The notes under the pieces are model-generated. The model was not told the DNA's origin, did not search any database, and worked only from the letters and a program-made list of their open reading frames with translations. Source: Treponema sp. (GTDB taxonomy: Bacteria; Spirochaetota; Spirochaetia; Treponematales; Breznakiellaceae). Taken from it: a stretch of 43,941 nt of DNA. Below, in pieces: positions 7,006 through 16,160 of this stretch. A program made the translations under genes and the position numbers. The stretch's first letter is position 1; every line of letters starts with the position of its first letter. The stretch covers positions 1-43,941 of the forward strand of contig WRLP01000024.1 in NCBI GenBank assembly GCA_009777535.1, given 5' to 3'.

Positions 7006-8841
7006 TTACCCGTTAAGCGCCGCCAGTTCTTCCCGAATTTTAAGAGCAAGTTCCGCTGCGGCCTTGGTCAGTTCTATCTGCCTGCTTTCTTTTTCCGGTC
7101 GGCGCTTGATTTCCACCTGCGCCTGAGCCAGGCCTTTATCGCCGACAACAACCCGCCAGGGTATACCGGTAAGATCCGCATCGTTAAATTTAACGCCGGG
7201 GCGCTCATCGCGGTCGTCGAGCAGTACTTCGATGCCGGCCTGTTCCAGTTCGGCGGCGAGCTTGTCCGAGGCGGTTTTTACCTCTCCATTGTATTTAATC
7301 GGCACAATAACAACGTGATACGGCGCAATAGTTGCAGGCCAGATAATGCCGGCATCGTCGTGATGTTCTTCGATAACTGATGCAAGCGTACGATCCAGGC
7401 CGATGCCGTAGCTGCCCATGGTGGGTACCTGGCTCTTTCCGTTTTCGTCCAGGTAGCTGACATTCATGGAGCGGGTGTACTTGTATCCCAGCTTGAATAT
7501 ATGGCCAAGCTCGTTGCCCTTTTTCTCGTAAAGCTCGCCGCCGCATACAGGGCAGCGATCACCTGCTTTTATTGTGCGGATATCTTCCATCATCCAGCAG
7601 GTAAAATCGCGGCCGTATGCGACATGTTGGTAGTGGAGGTCTTTTTCCAGTGCGCCGGTTACCGCATCGTTCATGCCTGCAACGCTGTAGTCGGCAATGA
7701 CCGGCAGAGTATTAAGACCGACAGGACCGGCAAACCCCACGGGCGCATTTGTCAGCCGTCTTACATCGCTGTCTGCGGCAAGGCTTACCTCACTGGCTTT
7801 TACCAGTGCGGCGAGTTTTGCCTCGTTTACATCAAGATCGCCGCGTATTGCTACGGCGAAAAATGCTTCGGGGTACACATACGGCGCTTCCGGCGCGGGC
7901 TTTTTCCGTTCCAGTTTTTCGCAGCCAGGCGCGGCGGATAGATCAAGTTCTACATTTACAGCCCGGTAGATCAGGGTCTTTATAAACTGCCGGGGCTCTG
8001 TTTTTAGAAAGGCGCAAAGTTCCTCGATGGTTTTAACATTGGGGGTGTCTATTTTTTCAAAGGCCGGAGTCTCGGCGGCAGCGGCTCTGGCAAGCTCGGC
8101 CGAAAACCTGGGGCTGTAGTCGGGCGCACAGGCTGCCTTCTCCACATTGGCAGCATAGTCGCAGCTCTTGCAGAGGATCAAAGTATTGTCGCCAATTTCA
8201 CTTTCTACCATGAATTCTTCAGAGCCGCTGCCGCCCATAGCGCCGGAATCAGCCTTAACGGAAATTACCGTCAACCCGCAGCGCTTGAAAATTTTGCGGT
8301 ATGCGCGCCCCATAGCCTGGTATGTTTCATCTTGACTTTCGTCGTCAGCATGATAGGAGTAAGCGTCTTTCATAACGAATTCACGGCCGCGCATAACGCC
8401 GTAGCGGGGGCGTATCTCGTCCCGGAACTTGGTGTTGATCTGATAAAGACTAAGCGGAAGCTGACGGTAGCTGGAAAGTTCATCGCGCACAACAGCAGTG
8501 AAGGCTTCTTCGGCAGTGGGGGTAATTACAAAGTCATTTTCCAGCCGGTTTCGCGCCCGTAACATTCCGTCACCCATTGCATCCCACCGGCCGGATTCTT
8601 TCCATATCTCACCGGGCTGTACCACAGGGGGTCTCATTTCCAAAGAGCCGATCGCATCCATTTCTTCACGAATGATCTGCTCTACCTTGCGAAAGGAGCG
8701 CAGCCCGAGGGGCAGGTATGCGAAAAGCCCGTTGGCCAATTTGCGTATCAGGCCTGCGCGAAACATGAGACGGTGGCTGGCGATTACTGCATCTGCGGGA
8801 ACTTCCCGTAAAGTGGGAATAAAGCTGCTGGAATAGTTCAT
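7006..8841 (-). CDS. proS: Prolyl-tRNA synthetase (bacterial type, with editing domain)
   Basis: 611-aa class II synthetase that charges tRNA-Pro in the cytoplasm. Motif 1 lies at about 42-82 (LPLGLRSFRKVE to EIWKESGRW), TPTAEEAF at 107-114, motif 2 at 139-164 (FRDEIRPRYGVMRGREF) and motif 3 at about 470-480 (GSYGIGLDRT). The region of about 225-405 between motifs 2 and 3 is the INS editing insertion of the bacterial type, which clears mischarged Ala-tRNA-Pro. A C-terminal anticodon-binding domain occupies about 500-610. No Shine-Dalgarno precedes the ATG; a TGA-TATTAT extended -10 ends 6 nt before it, suggesting a leaderless message. Length and motifs are complete. Confidence 0.97.
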   Translation of the reverse strand: MNYSSSFIPTLREVPADAVIASHRLMFRAGLIRKLANGLFAYLPLGLRSFRKVEQIIREEMDAIGSLEMRPPVVQPGEIWKESGRWDAMGDGMLRARNRLENDFVITPTAEEAFTAVVRDELSSYRQLPLSLYQINTKFRDEIRPRYGVMRGREFVMKDAYSYHADDESQDETYQAMGRAYRKIFKRCGLTVISVKADSGAMGGSGSEEFMVESEIGDNTLILCKSCDYAANVEKAACAPDYSPRFSAELARAAAAETPAFEKIDTPNVKTIEELCAFLKTEPRQFIKTLIYRAVNVELDLSAAPGCEKLERKKPAPEAPYVYPEAFFAVAIRGDLDVNEAKLAALVKASEVSLAADSDVRRLTNAPVGFAGPVGLNTLPVIADYSVAGMNDAVTGALEKDLHYQHVAYGRDFTCWMMEDIRTIKAGDRCPVCGGELYEKKGNELGHIFKLGYKYTRSMNVSYLDENGKSQVPTMGSYGIGLDRTLASVIEEHHDDAGIIWPATIAPYHVVIVPIKYNGEVKTASDKLAAELEQAGIEVLLDDRDERPGVKFNDADLTGIPWRVVVGDKGLAQAQVEIKRRPEKESRQIELTKAAAELALKIREELAALNG

Positions 8842-8847
8842 GGTTTA

Positions 8848-8856
8848 ATAATATCA
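8848..8856 (-). promoter_or_regulatory. Extended -10 of proS, 6 nt before the ATG
   Basis: On the minus strand TGA-TATTAT is followed by 6 nt and then the proS ATG. No convincing -35 is present (GTTCCA at a 17-bp spacing), as is usual for extended -10 promoters. The transcript would start at or within a base or two of the start codon. Confidence 0.45.
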
Positions 8857-8875
8857 GATTTTTACTTTTTTGGAA

Positions 8876-8974
8876 CAGCGGACCCAGCCAGGCCCGCTGA
8901 GAACTGGCTTGAGCCCACACCATATCGAGTGCAGGCTCAAGCTCATCGACACTACAGAAATTCGATGTCTGTCA
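8876..8974. repeat. Hairpin-rich intergenic element
   Basis: The space between proS and the Gly-rich lipoprotein contains CAGCGG/CCGCTG (8876-8899) and a perfect 9-bp stem, GCTTGAGCC/GGCTCAAGC (8907-8915 with 8934-8942). It also carries a GAACTGGCTT 10-mer (8901-8910) and TTCGATGTCTGTCA (8961-8974), both shared with the element at 4026-4359. It may act as terminator for the lipoprotein gene, but no T-run is present. Confidence 0.5.
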
Positions 8975-8977
8975 CCA

Positions 8978-9991
8978 TTACCAATATTCCGGATAATTAT
9001 AGTTATAAGGATATTCTTGGTTTGGGCCACTAGCGCCACCGCCATAATCGTCCATTTTAATTGTTTCGACTAATATATACCTTGTTGCCGCGATAGTTGT
9101 GGTCGCCGACGAAAAGTTTACATTTGAGGCTTTGTATAAATACACATTTTCTTCGCCGATAAAGATATTCCAGACATTGTGGTTTCCCGAACCTGTCCAC
9201 GGTCCTGACATATCGGCCTTATACAAGGGCACCGTTACCGTATAAGTATTTCCAACTTTGACCGGTTCTTCTGTTTCATACAGATCCATACCGGCAACAG
9301 CATACTGAGTAAACCCATACTCAAAATAATTCCCAATATCAGTCTTAGCATTTGCATCAGATACACTTGTGGGAAACAAGATAACATAACCGCCATAAGC
9401 AATTTGATCCATTTGATTCTGAGAAACGCCGGTAATAACCAGGGTTTTTCCGTTACCGCCGCTGTTACCACCAGTATTGGTACTGGTACTTGTTTTTTCG
9501 CCGTCGAACCCGAAGTTAATCGTAGATCCATTATCCTGGAATTGTGTGATAATGGTCGAAATCTGTATATCCGGAAGGAAGGTGCCTCCTTGACTTATGG
9601 CTTGATTTCTGATATTCGATGCAGAACCGCCAAGCGCGATTATGGTTCCGGAATTACCTCCATAGCTATAATTATAAATAAAGCCAAATCTTTCACCTTC
9701 TGCAAGAAGATAAACCCACTCACCTACAGTATCGCTGCCGGCCAATACCGCGCCGCCTTCTTCGACGCTTAGATCGCTGACAGTACCGGAGCCCAGGGCG
9801 CCAAAGTTGGTATAAGATCCGGAGGAGCCGCTTATTGTGAAAGTAGTGCCGCCTCCTGAATATGTTCCGCGCCATTTAGACGGAATACCACCGCTTCCGC
9901 CGCCACCGCCGCCGCTGCTGCACGAGACGAGAGAAAACCCGATTACCGCCGCAACAGCAATAATCCCTAAAACCTTTAACATGTTTTTCAT
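8978..9991 (-). CDS. Gly-rich lipoprotein of unknown function
   Basis: 337-aa protein starting at the ATG at 9991 with AAGGAG 8 nt upstream; a TTG-initiated form two codons longer is unlikely. Residues 1-26 are a lipoprotein signal (KVLGIIAVAAVIGFSLVSC), followed by a Ser/Gly spacer (SSGGGGGGSGG). The mature part is rich in Gly, Ser, Thr and aromatic residues and is predicted all-beta (WRGTYSGGGTTFTISGSSG at the start, KTLVITGVSQNQMDQI at about 190). No catalytic motif is visible. Such short spacer lipoproteins are numerous in treponemes and usually lie in the inner or outer membrane leaflet. Function not recognised. Confidence 0.85.
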   Translation of the reverse strand: MKNMLKVLGIIAVAAVIGFSLVSCSSGGGGGGSGGIPSKWRGTYSGGGTTFTISGSSGSYTNFGALGSGTVSDLSVEEGGAVLAGSDTVGEWVYLLAEGERFGFIYNYSYGGNSGTIIALGGSASNIRNQAISQGGTFLPDIQISTIITQFQDNGSTINFGFDGEKTSTSTNTGGNSGGNGKTLVITGVSQNQMDQIAYGGYVILFPTSVSDANAKTDIGNYFEYGFTQYAVAGMDLYETEEPVKVGNTYTVTVPLYKADMSGPWTGSGNHNVWNIFIGEENVYLYKASNVNFSSATTTIAATRYILVETIKMDDYGGGASGPNQEYPYNYNYPEYW

Positions 9992-10158
9992 AAACAACTC
10001 CTTTTATTCCCCGCCCTTTTTAATCGGGCAAGCACAGAAATAACCTGCCTATACAAGCAGGATATATAAAGGCAGTATTACCTTTCATTGGAATATTATT
10101 GTCATGTTTGGGAAAATTCTGCAAGGGGGAAATGTATCTTGACCGGCCCCTGATATCA

Positions 10159-11028
10159 TTAAAAATTCAGGAACACTTTTGCTTTTTCGATTTCGTCGTT
10201 TACAACAATTTTTACTTCTTCGAAAATATCTTCGTTTATTCCCAGATCGTTCCATACATCTTCGGCCGGTTTTTCAGGATGCCGGCTTCCGGAGAAGCCA
10301 ATCTCGTCAATCGAGGCAAAATAGTTTGCAACGGCAACGCTGGAAAGAATATCATGATAATCGCCTGAGTATCCCGCCAGATCGTGATGGTAGATAATGG
10401 CGTCCGCTACGGGGCCGTCGAGTTTCCACGAATCGACAATCCGCCGTCCCGCATCACAGTGATCAAACCCCAGGCTTTTCTTTTCCGCCTCAAACAGCGG
10501 CAGCTGCTCACGGTCGGCAGATGTTATTGTGATCAAATAATCAGCGGAAAGTACCGCATTCAGGGGAATTTTGCCGATATCATGCAGCAAGCCGGCTGTA
10601 AAGTATTCTTCGAAAAATTTTGAATCTATGCCGCGTTTTTTGGCAAGTATTTTGGCGGTTACTCCCACGCACAGGGAATGGCGCCAAAACCCTTCCATGT
10701 TGAGCCCTTTAAGGCTTTTATTTACGGGCAGGGTCGCCAAAACCGCCGTCGATAGGGTAAGGTTTTTTACGGTATTTATTCCCAGCATGATAATTGCCCG
10801 GACAAGATTGGTTACTTTCTGGCTTAGGCCGTAATAGGCAGAATTCAGCAGTTTCAGCACCCTGCCTACCAGAACGGGATCAAGAGAAATTACATAATTC
10901 AAGTCTGCGGGGCTTACATTAACATTGTTGCAGATCTCAAGCACCTTGGCGATCGACATGGGAAGACTGGGCATTTTATTAATGTACTCATCAATCTTCT
11001 TATCGTAATTTTCTTGCATCATTATCAC
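10159..11028 (-). CDS. HDOD-domain signalling protein
   Basis: 289 aa, or slightly shorter: it begins GTG at 11028 with ATGs at 11022 and 11019, and no ribosome site separates them clearly. Nearly the whole protein is an HDOD domain: MPSLPMSIAKVLEI at the start, ISLDPVLVGRVLKLLNSAYYG, AIIMLGINTVKNLTL, then AGLLHDIGKIPL with an HD-like dyad and YHHDLAGYSGDYHDI. HDOD proteins act in regulatory and signalling roles and often lack phosphodiesterase activity despite the HD-like fold. It follows the LamG/FN3 gene by 23 bp on the same strand, suggesting co-transcription. The partner or signal is unknown. Confidence 0.88.
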   Translation of the reverse strand: MIMMQENYDKKIDEYINKMPSLPMSIAKVLEICNNVNVSPADLNYVISLDPVLVGRVLKLLNSAYYGLSQKVTNLVRAIIMLGINTVKNLTLSTAVLATLPVNKSLKGLNMEGFWRHSLCVGVTAKILAKKRGIDSKFFEEYFTAGLLHDIGKIPLNAVLSADYLITITSADREQLPLFEAEKKSLGFDHCDAGRRIVDSWKLDGPVADAIIYHHDLAGYSGDYHDILSSVAVANYFASIDEIGFSGSRHPEKPAEDVWNDLGINEDIFEEVKIVVNDEIEKAKVFLNF

Positions 11029-11051
11029 CGGATCTCATAATAATACAGTAT

Positions 11052-12674
11052 TTAATCCATAATTCCCAGTGCCTGTAGAGAAAGTCCTGCCAGGGGACGG
11101 GCTGTAACTTCCCTGGAAAATTCCCCTACATGATACCCCGTGGAACCGGCAGCATCCCTGTGGTCATAGGCGGCAATTCTAAAGTAGTACAAAGTACCGT
11201 TTCTAAGTCCGTCAATGACAAGGCTGTTCCTTCTTCCGGCATCAATTGGGGAGGGACCCAGCGCGGCATCCTCGCCGAAATACTCCCCCCTTGTATCGCT
11301 GTAATAAATCAAGTATCCGGTGGTATTGGGATTGGGGCTGTTCCTCCAGCGAAGCTGTACTCCGCCGTCCACTGCCGTCGCCGTCAGTAATTGGGGCGGC
11401 AGGGGCGGTTCTGCCGGTATATATGTTATAAATAATCCTTCAAGATAGGGGCTTGTTTCGCCGTCGGACGACGGATAAAAATCAACCGCCAGTTGCACAT
11501 AACGCCCATGAATATCGGCCGGTATTTCCGCCCCCGGGATAAAGCTGTACCAGTCGTTGTCCCAGCGGTAAGGGTTGTCCGATGTCCTTATAAAGAACTG
11601 CATTTCTGAATCATCGGAAAAGCGGAATCTGCCGTTTTCGCGGAATTCGCTGCTGGCTCTGGTTCCCCTTATTGATGTCCTGCCTCCGGAAGCATCAATC
11701 CTGATTATGCTGCTGTAACTTTCTCCCAGATCGATAGCCCTGGTTTCCGTTCTGCCGCCGCGCCGGGTATATTTCTCCATTGAAGCATTGTTGTAAAAGG
11801 CATTGTAGATATTAAATTCGTCCATGATCCCCATGAACTGCCCGCCCAGCACAAAACTGCCGGCCTCGCCTGCAACCGGTGCATAAACCTCGCCGGCTTC
11901 GCGGCCTGAAGAAGTCGCATATACAATGTCCTCTGACCTGCCGTTTACAAGATATTCGAGCAATCCCGTATCAGAATCGAAACGGATAAGGTGATGGCTC
12001 CAGGTTTTGGGAATTACCGGAGTATTTCCTGCAAGATTTATATTGATATTTGACGCGCGATCCACGGATGTAAAAAAATCAATGAACGACCACTGCAGCC
12101 GGTTCCTGGCAACAGCGCACAAAATCCTCTGAAAAGAGTAGGCGCCTCTGTTTGTACTGTTCTGCCTCGTGGAAACCCACGAGAGTATTTGCTCGCCGTT
12201 TTCCATGTTAAGGGGATATAGCCAGAATTCAATGGAAAAATCCCCGATTTGGCTGCCGGGCGCAAACAGGGCGCTGCGGCTCCTGGGCTCTATTGTAACC
12301 GGACTGCCGTTTGAAGCAGCGCCTCCGAAAAGCGCCGCTCCGGTTCCGGTTCTGGCAAAACGCTGTTCCACAGCTTCAAGTTCGGGAGAAGCGGAAACAC
12401 TGTAATGGCCAAGGCTGTCTCTGTAGAGCCTGGGATCCCCCTCGTTAAAAGAGACCGATAAGTCGAGGGACGTTGCGGCGGCAGCTTCCGCTGACAACAT
12501 CAGTACAGGGTTAGGCCTGATTGAACCGGCTTCGATTAAACCTGTTCTGGATTCAGCCAGTCTCCAGGTAAAAGAGCTGCCAAGGGAGATGGTTTTCTCC
12601 CCAACTCCGTAGAGGCTACCTGAAACGAGGAAGAAAATATACAATGCAAACGTGCAATTCAGTACTTTTTTCAT
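11052..12674 (-). CDS. Secreted LamG-like/FN3 protein
   Basis: 540-aa exported protein starting at the ATG at 12674 (MKKVLNCTFALYIFFLVSGSLYG signal); the longer open frame to 12776 would run into uvrC. Residues of about 120-300 look like a concanavalin/LamG jelly roll (DFSIEFWLYP, GGQFMGIMDEFNIYN). A central beta-rich region follows, and then a clear FN3 domain at about 415-525 (PPQLLTATAVDGGVQLRWRN, GYLIYYSD, LRNGTLYYFRIAAYD). The cleavage site lacks a lipobox, so the product is probably periplasmic or surface-associated. It is divergent from uvrC with only 41 bp between starts. A carbohydrate- or protein-binding role is inferred. Confidence 0.82.
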   Translation of the reverse strand: MKKVLNCTFALYIFFLVSGSLYGVGEKTISLGSSFTWRLAESRTGLIEAGSIRPNPVLMLSAEAAAATSLDLSVSFNEGDPRLYRDSLGHYSVSASPELEAVEQRFARTGTGAALFGGAASNGSPVTIEPRSRSALFAPGSQIGDFSIEFWLYPLNMENGEQILSWVSTRQNSTNRGAYSFQRILCAVARNRLQWSFIDFFTSVDRASNININLAGNTPVIPKTWSHHLIRFDSDTGLLEYLVNGRSEDIVYATSSGREAGEVYAPVAGEAGSFVLGGQFMGIMDEFNIYNAFYNNASMEKYTRRGGRTETRAIDLGESYSSIIRIDASGGRTSIRGTRASSEFRENGRFRFSDDSEMQFFIRTSDNPYRWDNDWYSFIPGAEIPADIHGRYVQLAVDFYPSSDGETSPYLEGLFITYIPAEPPLPPQLLTATAVDGGVQLRWRNSPNPNTTGYLIYYSDTRGEYFGEDAALGPSPIDAGRRNSLVIDGLRNGTLYYFRIAAYDHRDAAGSTGYHVGEFSREVTARPLAGLSLQALGIMD

Positions 12675-12715
12675 AAGTTTCCCATATTGTCGGCAGTAAT
12701 TGAACGGTAATTGAT

Positions 12716-14644
12716 ATGAACAAAAATACAGAGAACAGATATGACGAACTGAAAGCCGCCGCACTGGAAGCGCCATCCGAACCCGGGGTCTACATCATGC
12801 GGAACGGAGATGGGCAGATCATCTATGTGGGCAAGGCCAAGTCCCTGAAAAACCGGCTGAAGTCCTATTATTCGGGCGAAAAAGACATAAAAACCGCCAC
12901 ATTAGTCCGCCATGTCCGGGCTGTCGAAACCATAATAGCGGCAAGCGAATACGACGCCCTGCTGCTGGAAAATACCCTAATAAAGCAATACAGCCCAAAG
13001 TACAATATCAGCCTGAAAGACGGAAAAACCTACCCTGTTATTCGCATAACGCATGAAGACTTTCCGAGGATATTTCGCACCCGCCGCATTATCGAGGACA
13101 AAAGCCTTTACTACGGGCCGTTCCCCAATGTTGGTGGAATGGACGCCATGCTCGAACTTATAAACAAACTTTTCCCGCTGCGAAAATGCCGCTCTTTTAA
13201 GAATCGCGGACAGGCCGGAAAAAGAGAGCCCTGTATGTACTACCATATTGGGCGCTGCACAGCCCCCTGTTGCGGAAAAATCAGTGTCGAGGACTATGGC
13301 GTCCATGTGCGGCGGGTGCAAAAACTGCTTTCCGGCGAAACTGAGTCTTTAATTGTCGACCTGACAGCGCAAATGCACGAAGCTGCCAAATCCCTGCAAT
13401 TTGAGCAGGCCGCCAGGCTGAGAAACACAATCAAGGCTGTCGAGAATCTTGCCGGCGAAGACAGCTCCGTGGTAGATCACGATCCCGAAAGCAGGGACTA
13501 CATCGCCTGGGCTGCCGAGGGAGTTCTTGCCACATTTACGGTTTTCTCCATGCGCGGCGGGAAGATGACGGGGCAGGATTTATTCCGTGCCCGTTCCGCC
13601 GCAGATGAAACGGAATCCCTGGAGCTGTTTATTACTTCGTATTATGAAAGCAGCCGTCCGCCCCCGCACAAGATATTTATTCAAAATACCATTACGGAAA
13701 AACAGGATGCAGAAGATAAAAACAATTTATCAATCTGGTTTGATAAAAACTTTGGATACAGGCCAGAGTTGATTTTTCCGGTTGACAAACACCATACTGC
13801 GATACTTTCGATGGCGAGGCAAAATGCGCTGGAAGATTTGCGCAAGCGTTTGAAAGAAAGAGGGGCAGGCCCCGCCCTGGAAGAACTTGCCAGGGCATTA
13901 AATCTGAAAGGCAAGCCTGAGCGCATCGAAGGTTTTGACATTTCCCATTTGGAAGGCAAACATCCGGTTGCCTCTCTTGTCTCATTCAAAAACGGAGTTC
14001 CGGATCGAAAAAATTACCGTTACTTCAAATTGCGCAGTGTAGTGGGCATTGTTGATGATTTTGCCGCCATGCGGGAAGTAATACACCGCCGTTATTCCCG
14101 GCTGATCCGGGAAGGCAGGGAGCTGCCCGATCTGGTTTTGGTCGACGGCGGCATCGGCCAGGCAAATGCCGCAAAGGGCGCCCTTGATGAGTTAGGTGCT
14201 AATTTGGACATAGCCGGTCTTGCCAAGCGGGAGGAAGAACTGTGGCTGCCCGGCGCAAAAGAGCCGGTTATCCTCTCCCGTCAGTCCGAAGCCCTTAAAG
14301 TTCTGCAGTTCGTCCGTGACGAGAGCCACCGCTTTGCCACAGGTTTTAACCAGAGGCTGCGTTCAAAGGATCTGTTCTTTCAGGCGCTGGAATCAGTCGA
14401 CGGGATCGGCCCCAAGCGGGCTGCGGCAATAATGAAGGCCTACGAAAGCATTGATAATATCGCCGCCGCAGACCTGGCAGAAATGGCTGAACGCTGCGGA
14501 ATAAGCGCCGCCGCCGCCCGCGCAGTCCGCGCCGTATCGAGGCTGGCGCTGCAAGACCGGCAATCAGCGCAAAAGCGCCTGACAAGCAGCAGCGCAGCCG
14601 GCCTCGCCGCAGAAGCCGGCGCGGGGTATAACGCAGAAATGTGA
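12716..14644 (+). CDS. uvrC: UvrABC excinuclease subunit C
   Basis: 642-aa nucleotide excision repair nuclease that makes both incisions around lesions loaded by UvrAB. The GIY-YIG domain lies at about 20-98 (GVYIMRNGDGQIIYVGKAKSLKNRL). The UVR/UvrB-binding helices are at about 205-245 (FEQAARLRNTIKAVE). The RNase H-like 5' nuclease half is at about 395-540 with acidic residues in FDISHLEG, DDFAAMRE and LVDGGIGQANA and the HRFA histidine. Tandem HhH motifs occupy about 550-610 (VDGIGPKRAAAIMKAY). The length matches the family. The 5' end has no clear Shine-Dalgarno. It is divergent from the LamG/FN3 gene. Confidence 0.97.
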   Translation: MNKNTENRYDELKAAALEAPSEPGVYIMRNGDGQIIYVGKAKSLKNRLKSYYSGEKDIKTATLVRHVRAVETIIAASEYDALLLENTLIKQYSPKYNISLKDGKTYPVIRITHEDFPRIFRTRRIIEDKSLYYGPFPNVGGMDAMLELINKLFPLRKCRSFKNRGQAGKREPCMYYHIGRCTAPCCGKISVEDYGVHVRRVQKLLSGETESLIVDLTAQMHEAAKSLQFEQAARLRNTIKAVENLAGEDSSVVDHDPESRDYIAWAAEGVLATFTVFSMRGGKMTGQDLFRARSAADETESLELFITSYYESSRPPPHKIFIQNTITEKQDAEDKNNLSIWFDKNFGYRPELIFPVDKHHTAILSMARQNALEDLRKRLKERGAGPALEELARALNLKGKPERIEGFDISHLEGKHPVASLVSFKNGVPDRKNYRYFKLRSVVGIVDDFAAMREVIHRRYSRLIREGRELPDLVLVDGGIGQANAAKGALDELGANLDIAGLAKREEELWLPGAKEPVILSRQSEALKVLQFVRDESHRFATGFNQRLRSKDLFFQALESVDGIGPKRAAAIMKAYESIDNIAAADLAEMAERCGISAAAARAVRAVSRLALQDRQSAQKRLTSSSAAGLAAEAGAGYNAEM

Positions 14645-14687
14645 GGGCATTTTATTAATAAGCTGCCCGTCCGCCAACATTTATCAC

Positions 14688-14764
14688 TTTTTATGGGGAA
14701 AAACCCTCGTTTTTTCTATTTTTTATGGGGAATAAACTATAATTCTTGCATTTTTTATGGGGAA
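14688..14764 (+). repeat. Three 13-bp repeats at exact 32-bp spacing upstream of the DUF4143 ATPase
   Basis: TTTTTATGGGGAA occurs at 14688-14700, 14720-14732 and 14752-14764, each start exactly 32 bp from the next (three helical turns). The third copy fills the spacer of the candidate promoter at 14746-14774. The copies are identical over 13 bp while the intervening bases diverge, so they look like an array of protein-binding sites rather than a simple tandem duplication. Confidence 0.75.
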
Positions 14765-14774
14765 ACAGTATTAT
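14746..14774 (+). promoter_or_regulatory. Candidate promoter of the DUF4143 ATPase gene
   Basis: TTGCAT (14746-14751) and TATTAT (14769-14774) are 17 bp apart, with repeat copy 3 lying inside the spacer. A second TATAAT at 14738-14743 lacks a good -35. An AAGGA ribosome site (14783-14787) precedes the ATG at 14795. Confidence 0.5.
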
Positions 14775-14794
14775 ATCTCTGTAAGGAATAAAAA

Positions 14795-16102
14795 ATGGAA
14801 AGAATGGTTATAAAAAGCATGGTAAAATGGAAAAATAAGCCGGGTCATAAGCCTCTGATAATTCAGGGGGTTCGGCAGGTTGGAAAGACCTGGCTTATGA
14901 GAGAGTTTGGGCGGCTGCATTACAAAAATACGGCCTACATCCGGTTTGAGAATAATGAACGCATGACGGAATTGTTTTCCGGTGATTTGGATACAGAGCG
15001 GCTTATGGTAGGCCTTGAAATAGAGGTGCGCCAAAAGATTGTAAGCGGTGATACATTAATTATCTTTGACGAAATTCAGGCTTGCCCTAATGCGCTTACA
15101 TCACTTAAATATTTCAACGAAAATTTGCCTCAATATGATATTATTGCTGCCGGAAGTCTGCTTGGGGTTTTTTTGCATGAAGGCGTTTCTTTTCCTGTGG
15201 GCAAGGTTGATTTTATGAAGCTTTATCCCATGAGCTTTTTGGAGTTTCTGGGTGCTATAGGTGAAGAGTCGCTGCAAAAGTTACTGGAAAGCCATGACTG
15301 GCAGATGATAGAGATATTCCGGGATAAATTTATTTATTTTTTGCGGATGTATTTTTACATAGGCGGAATGCCGGAAGCCATAGTAAAGTATTTGGAAAAC
15401 AAGGATTTTGCTGCAGCAAGAGAAGTTCAAAAGCAGATACTACAGGCGTATGAGGAAGATTTTTCAAAACATATTCCAAAAACAGATGTCCAAAAAACAA
15501 ATCAAATTTGGAAATCTATTCCGTACCAACTGGCAAAGGAAAATAAAAAGTTTGTCTATTCGGAAATTCAAAAAGGCTCAAGCGCGAAAACGTATGAAAT
15601 CGCTCTGGAATGGCTTATAAAGAGCGGTCTTGTTCACCGTATTCCCCGTGTTTCAAAGCCAGCAATGCCGCTGCGAAGTTATGCAAATTCTTCGGGCGCA
15701 TTTAAACTTTTTTTGTGCGATGTAGGGCTGGTATCGGCAATGTCAAATCTTGATGTACATGCCCTATTGGAAGGAGATGCCCTGTTTATCGAATTCAAGG
15801 GAGCGTTAACCGAACAATATGTGTGCCAGGAATTAAAATTGATTGAAGATATTGATACCGCATATTGGGCAAATGAGCCTCCTGGAAACGCAGAGGTTGA
15901 TTTTATTATACAGAACGGCAGGCAGATAATTCCGTTGGAAGTTAAATCGTCTACGAATTTAAAAGCCAAAAGCCTTTCTGTTTACACAAAAAAATTCCAG
16001 CCAAAAACAGCAATCAGAACATCTCTTGCCGGCTACAAAAAAGCGGAATATCTGATTGATATTCCGCTGTATGCGATAAGTCAATTAAGGGAGATTTGCT
16101 GA
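14795..16102 (+). CDS. AAA-family ATPase with DUF4143 domain
   Basis: 435-aa protein. The N-terminal AAA_14 domain has Walker A in GVRQVGKTW (about 26-34), Walker B in LIIFDEIQACPN (about 89-100) and a sensor-like IIAAGSLLG. The C-terminal DUF4143 region, about 200-400, includes a PD-(D/E)XK-like stretch, NAEVDFII then IIPLEVKSS (about 368-388). Family members are widespread in anaerobes and mobile regions and have no settled function; NTPase and nuclease-like roles have been suggested. Codon use is more AT-rich than in uvrC. The gene stands alone downstream of three 32-bp-spaced repeats, which suggests dedicated control. Confidence 0.9.
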   Translation: MERMVIKSMVKWKNKPGHKPLIIQGVRQVGKTWLMREFGRLHYKNTAYIRFENNERMTELFSGDLDTERLMVGLEIEVRQKIVSGDTLIIFDEIQACPNALTSLKYFNENLPQYDIIAAGSLLGVFLHEGVSFPVGKVDFMKLYPMSFLEFLGAIGEESLQKLLESHDWQMIEIFRDKFIYFLRMYFYIGGMPEAIVKYLENKDFAAAREVQKQILQAYEEDFSKHIPKTDVQKTNQIWKSIPYQLAKENKKFVYSEIQKGSSAKTYEIALEWLIKSGLVHRIPRVSKPAMPLRSYANSSGAFKLFLCDVGLVSAMSNLDVHALLEGDALFIEFKGALTEQYVCQELKLIEDIDTAYWANEPPGNAEVDFIIQNGRQIIPLEVKSSTNLKAKSLSVYTKKFQPKTAIRTSLAGYKKAEYLIDIPLYAISQLREIC

Positions 16103-16160
16103 TATCTGTTTACCCTTTGCTTTTACCAAAACAGTATTTACGGCTGATTGCGGCTAAACC

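Noticed and set aside
14688-14764. CRISPR array
   Set aside because: Only three 13-bp repeats with 19-bp gaps and no cas genes; better explained as protein-binding sites.
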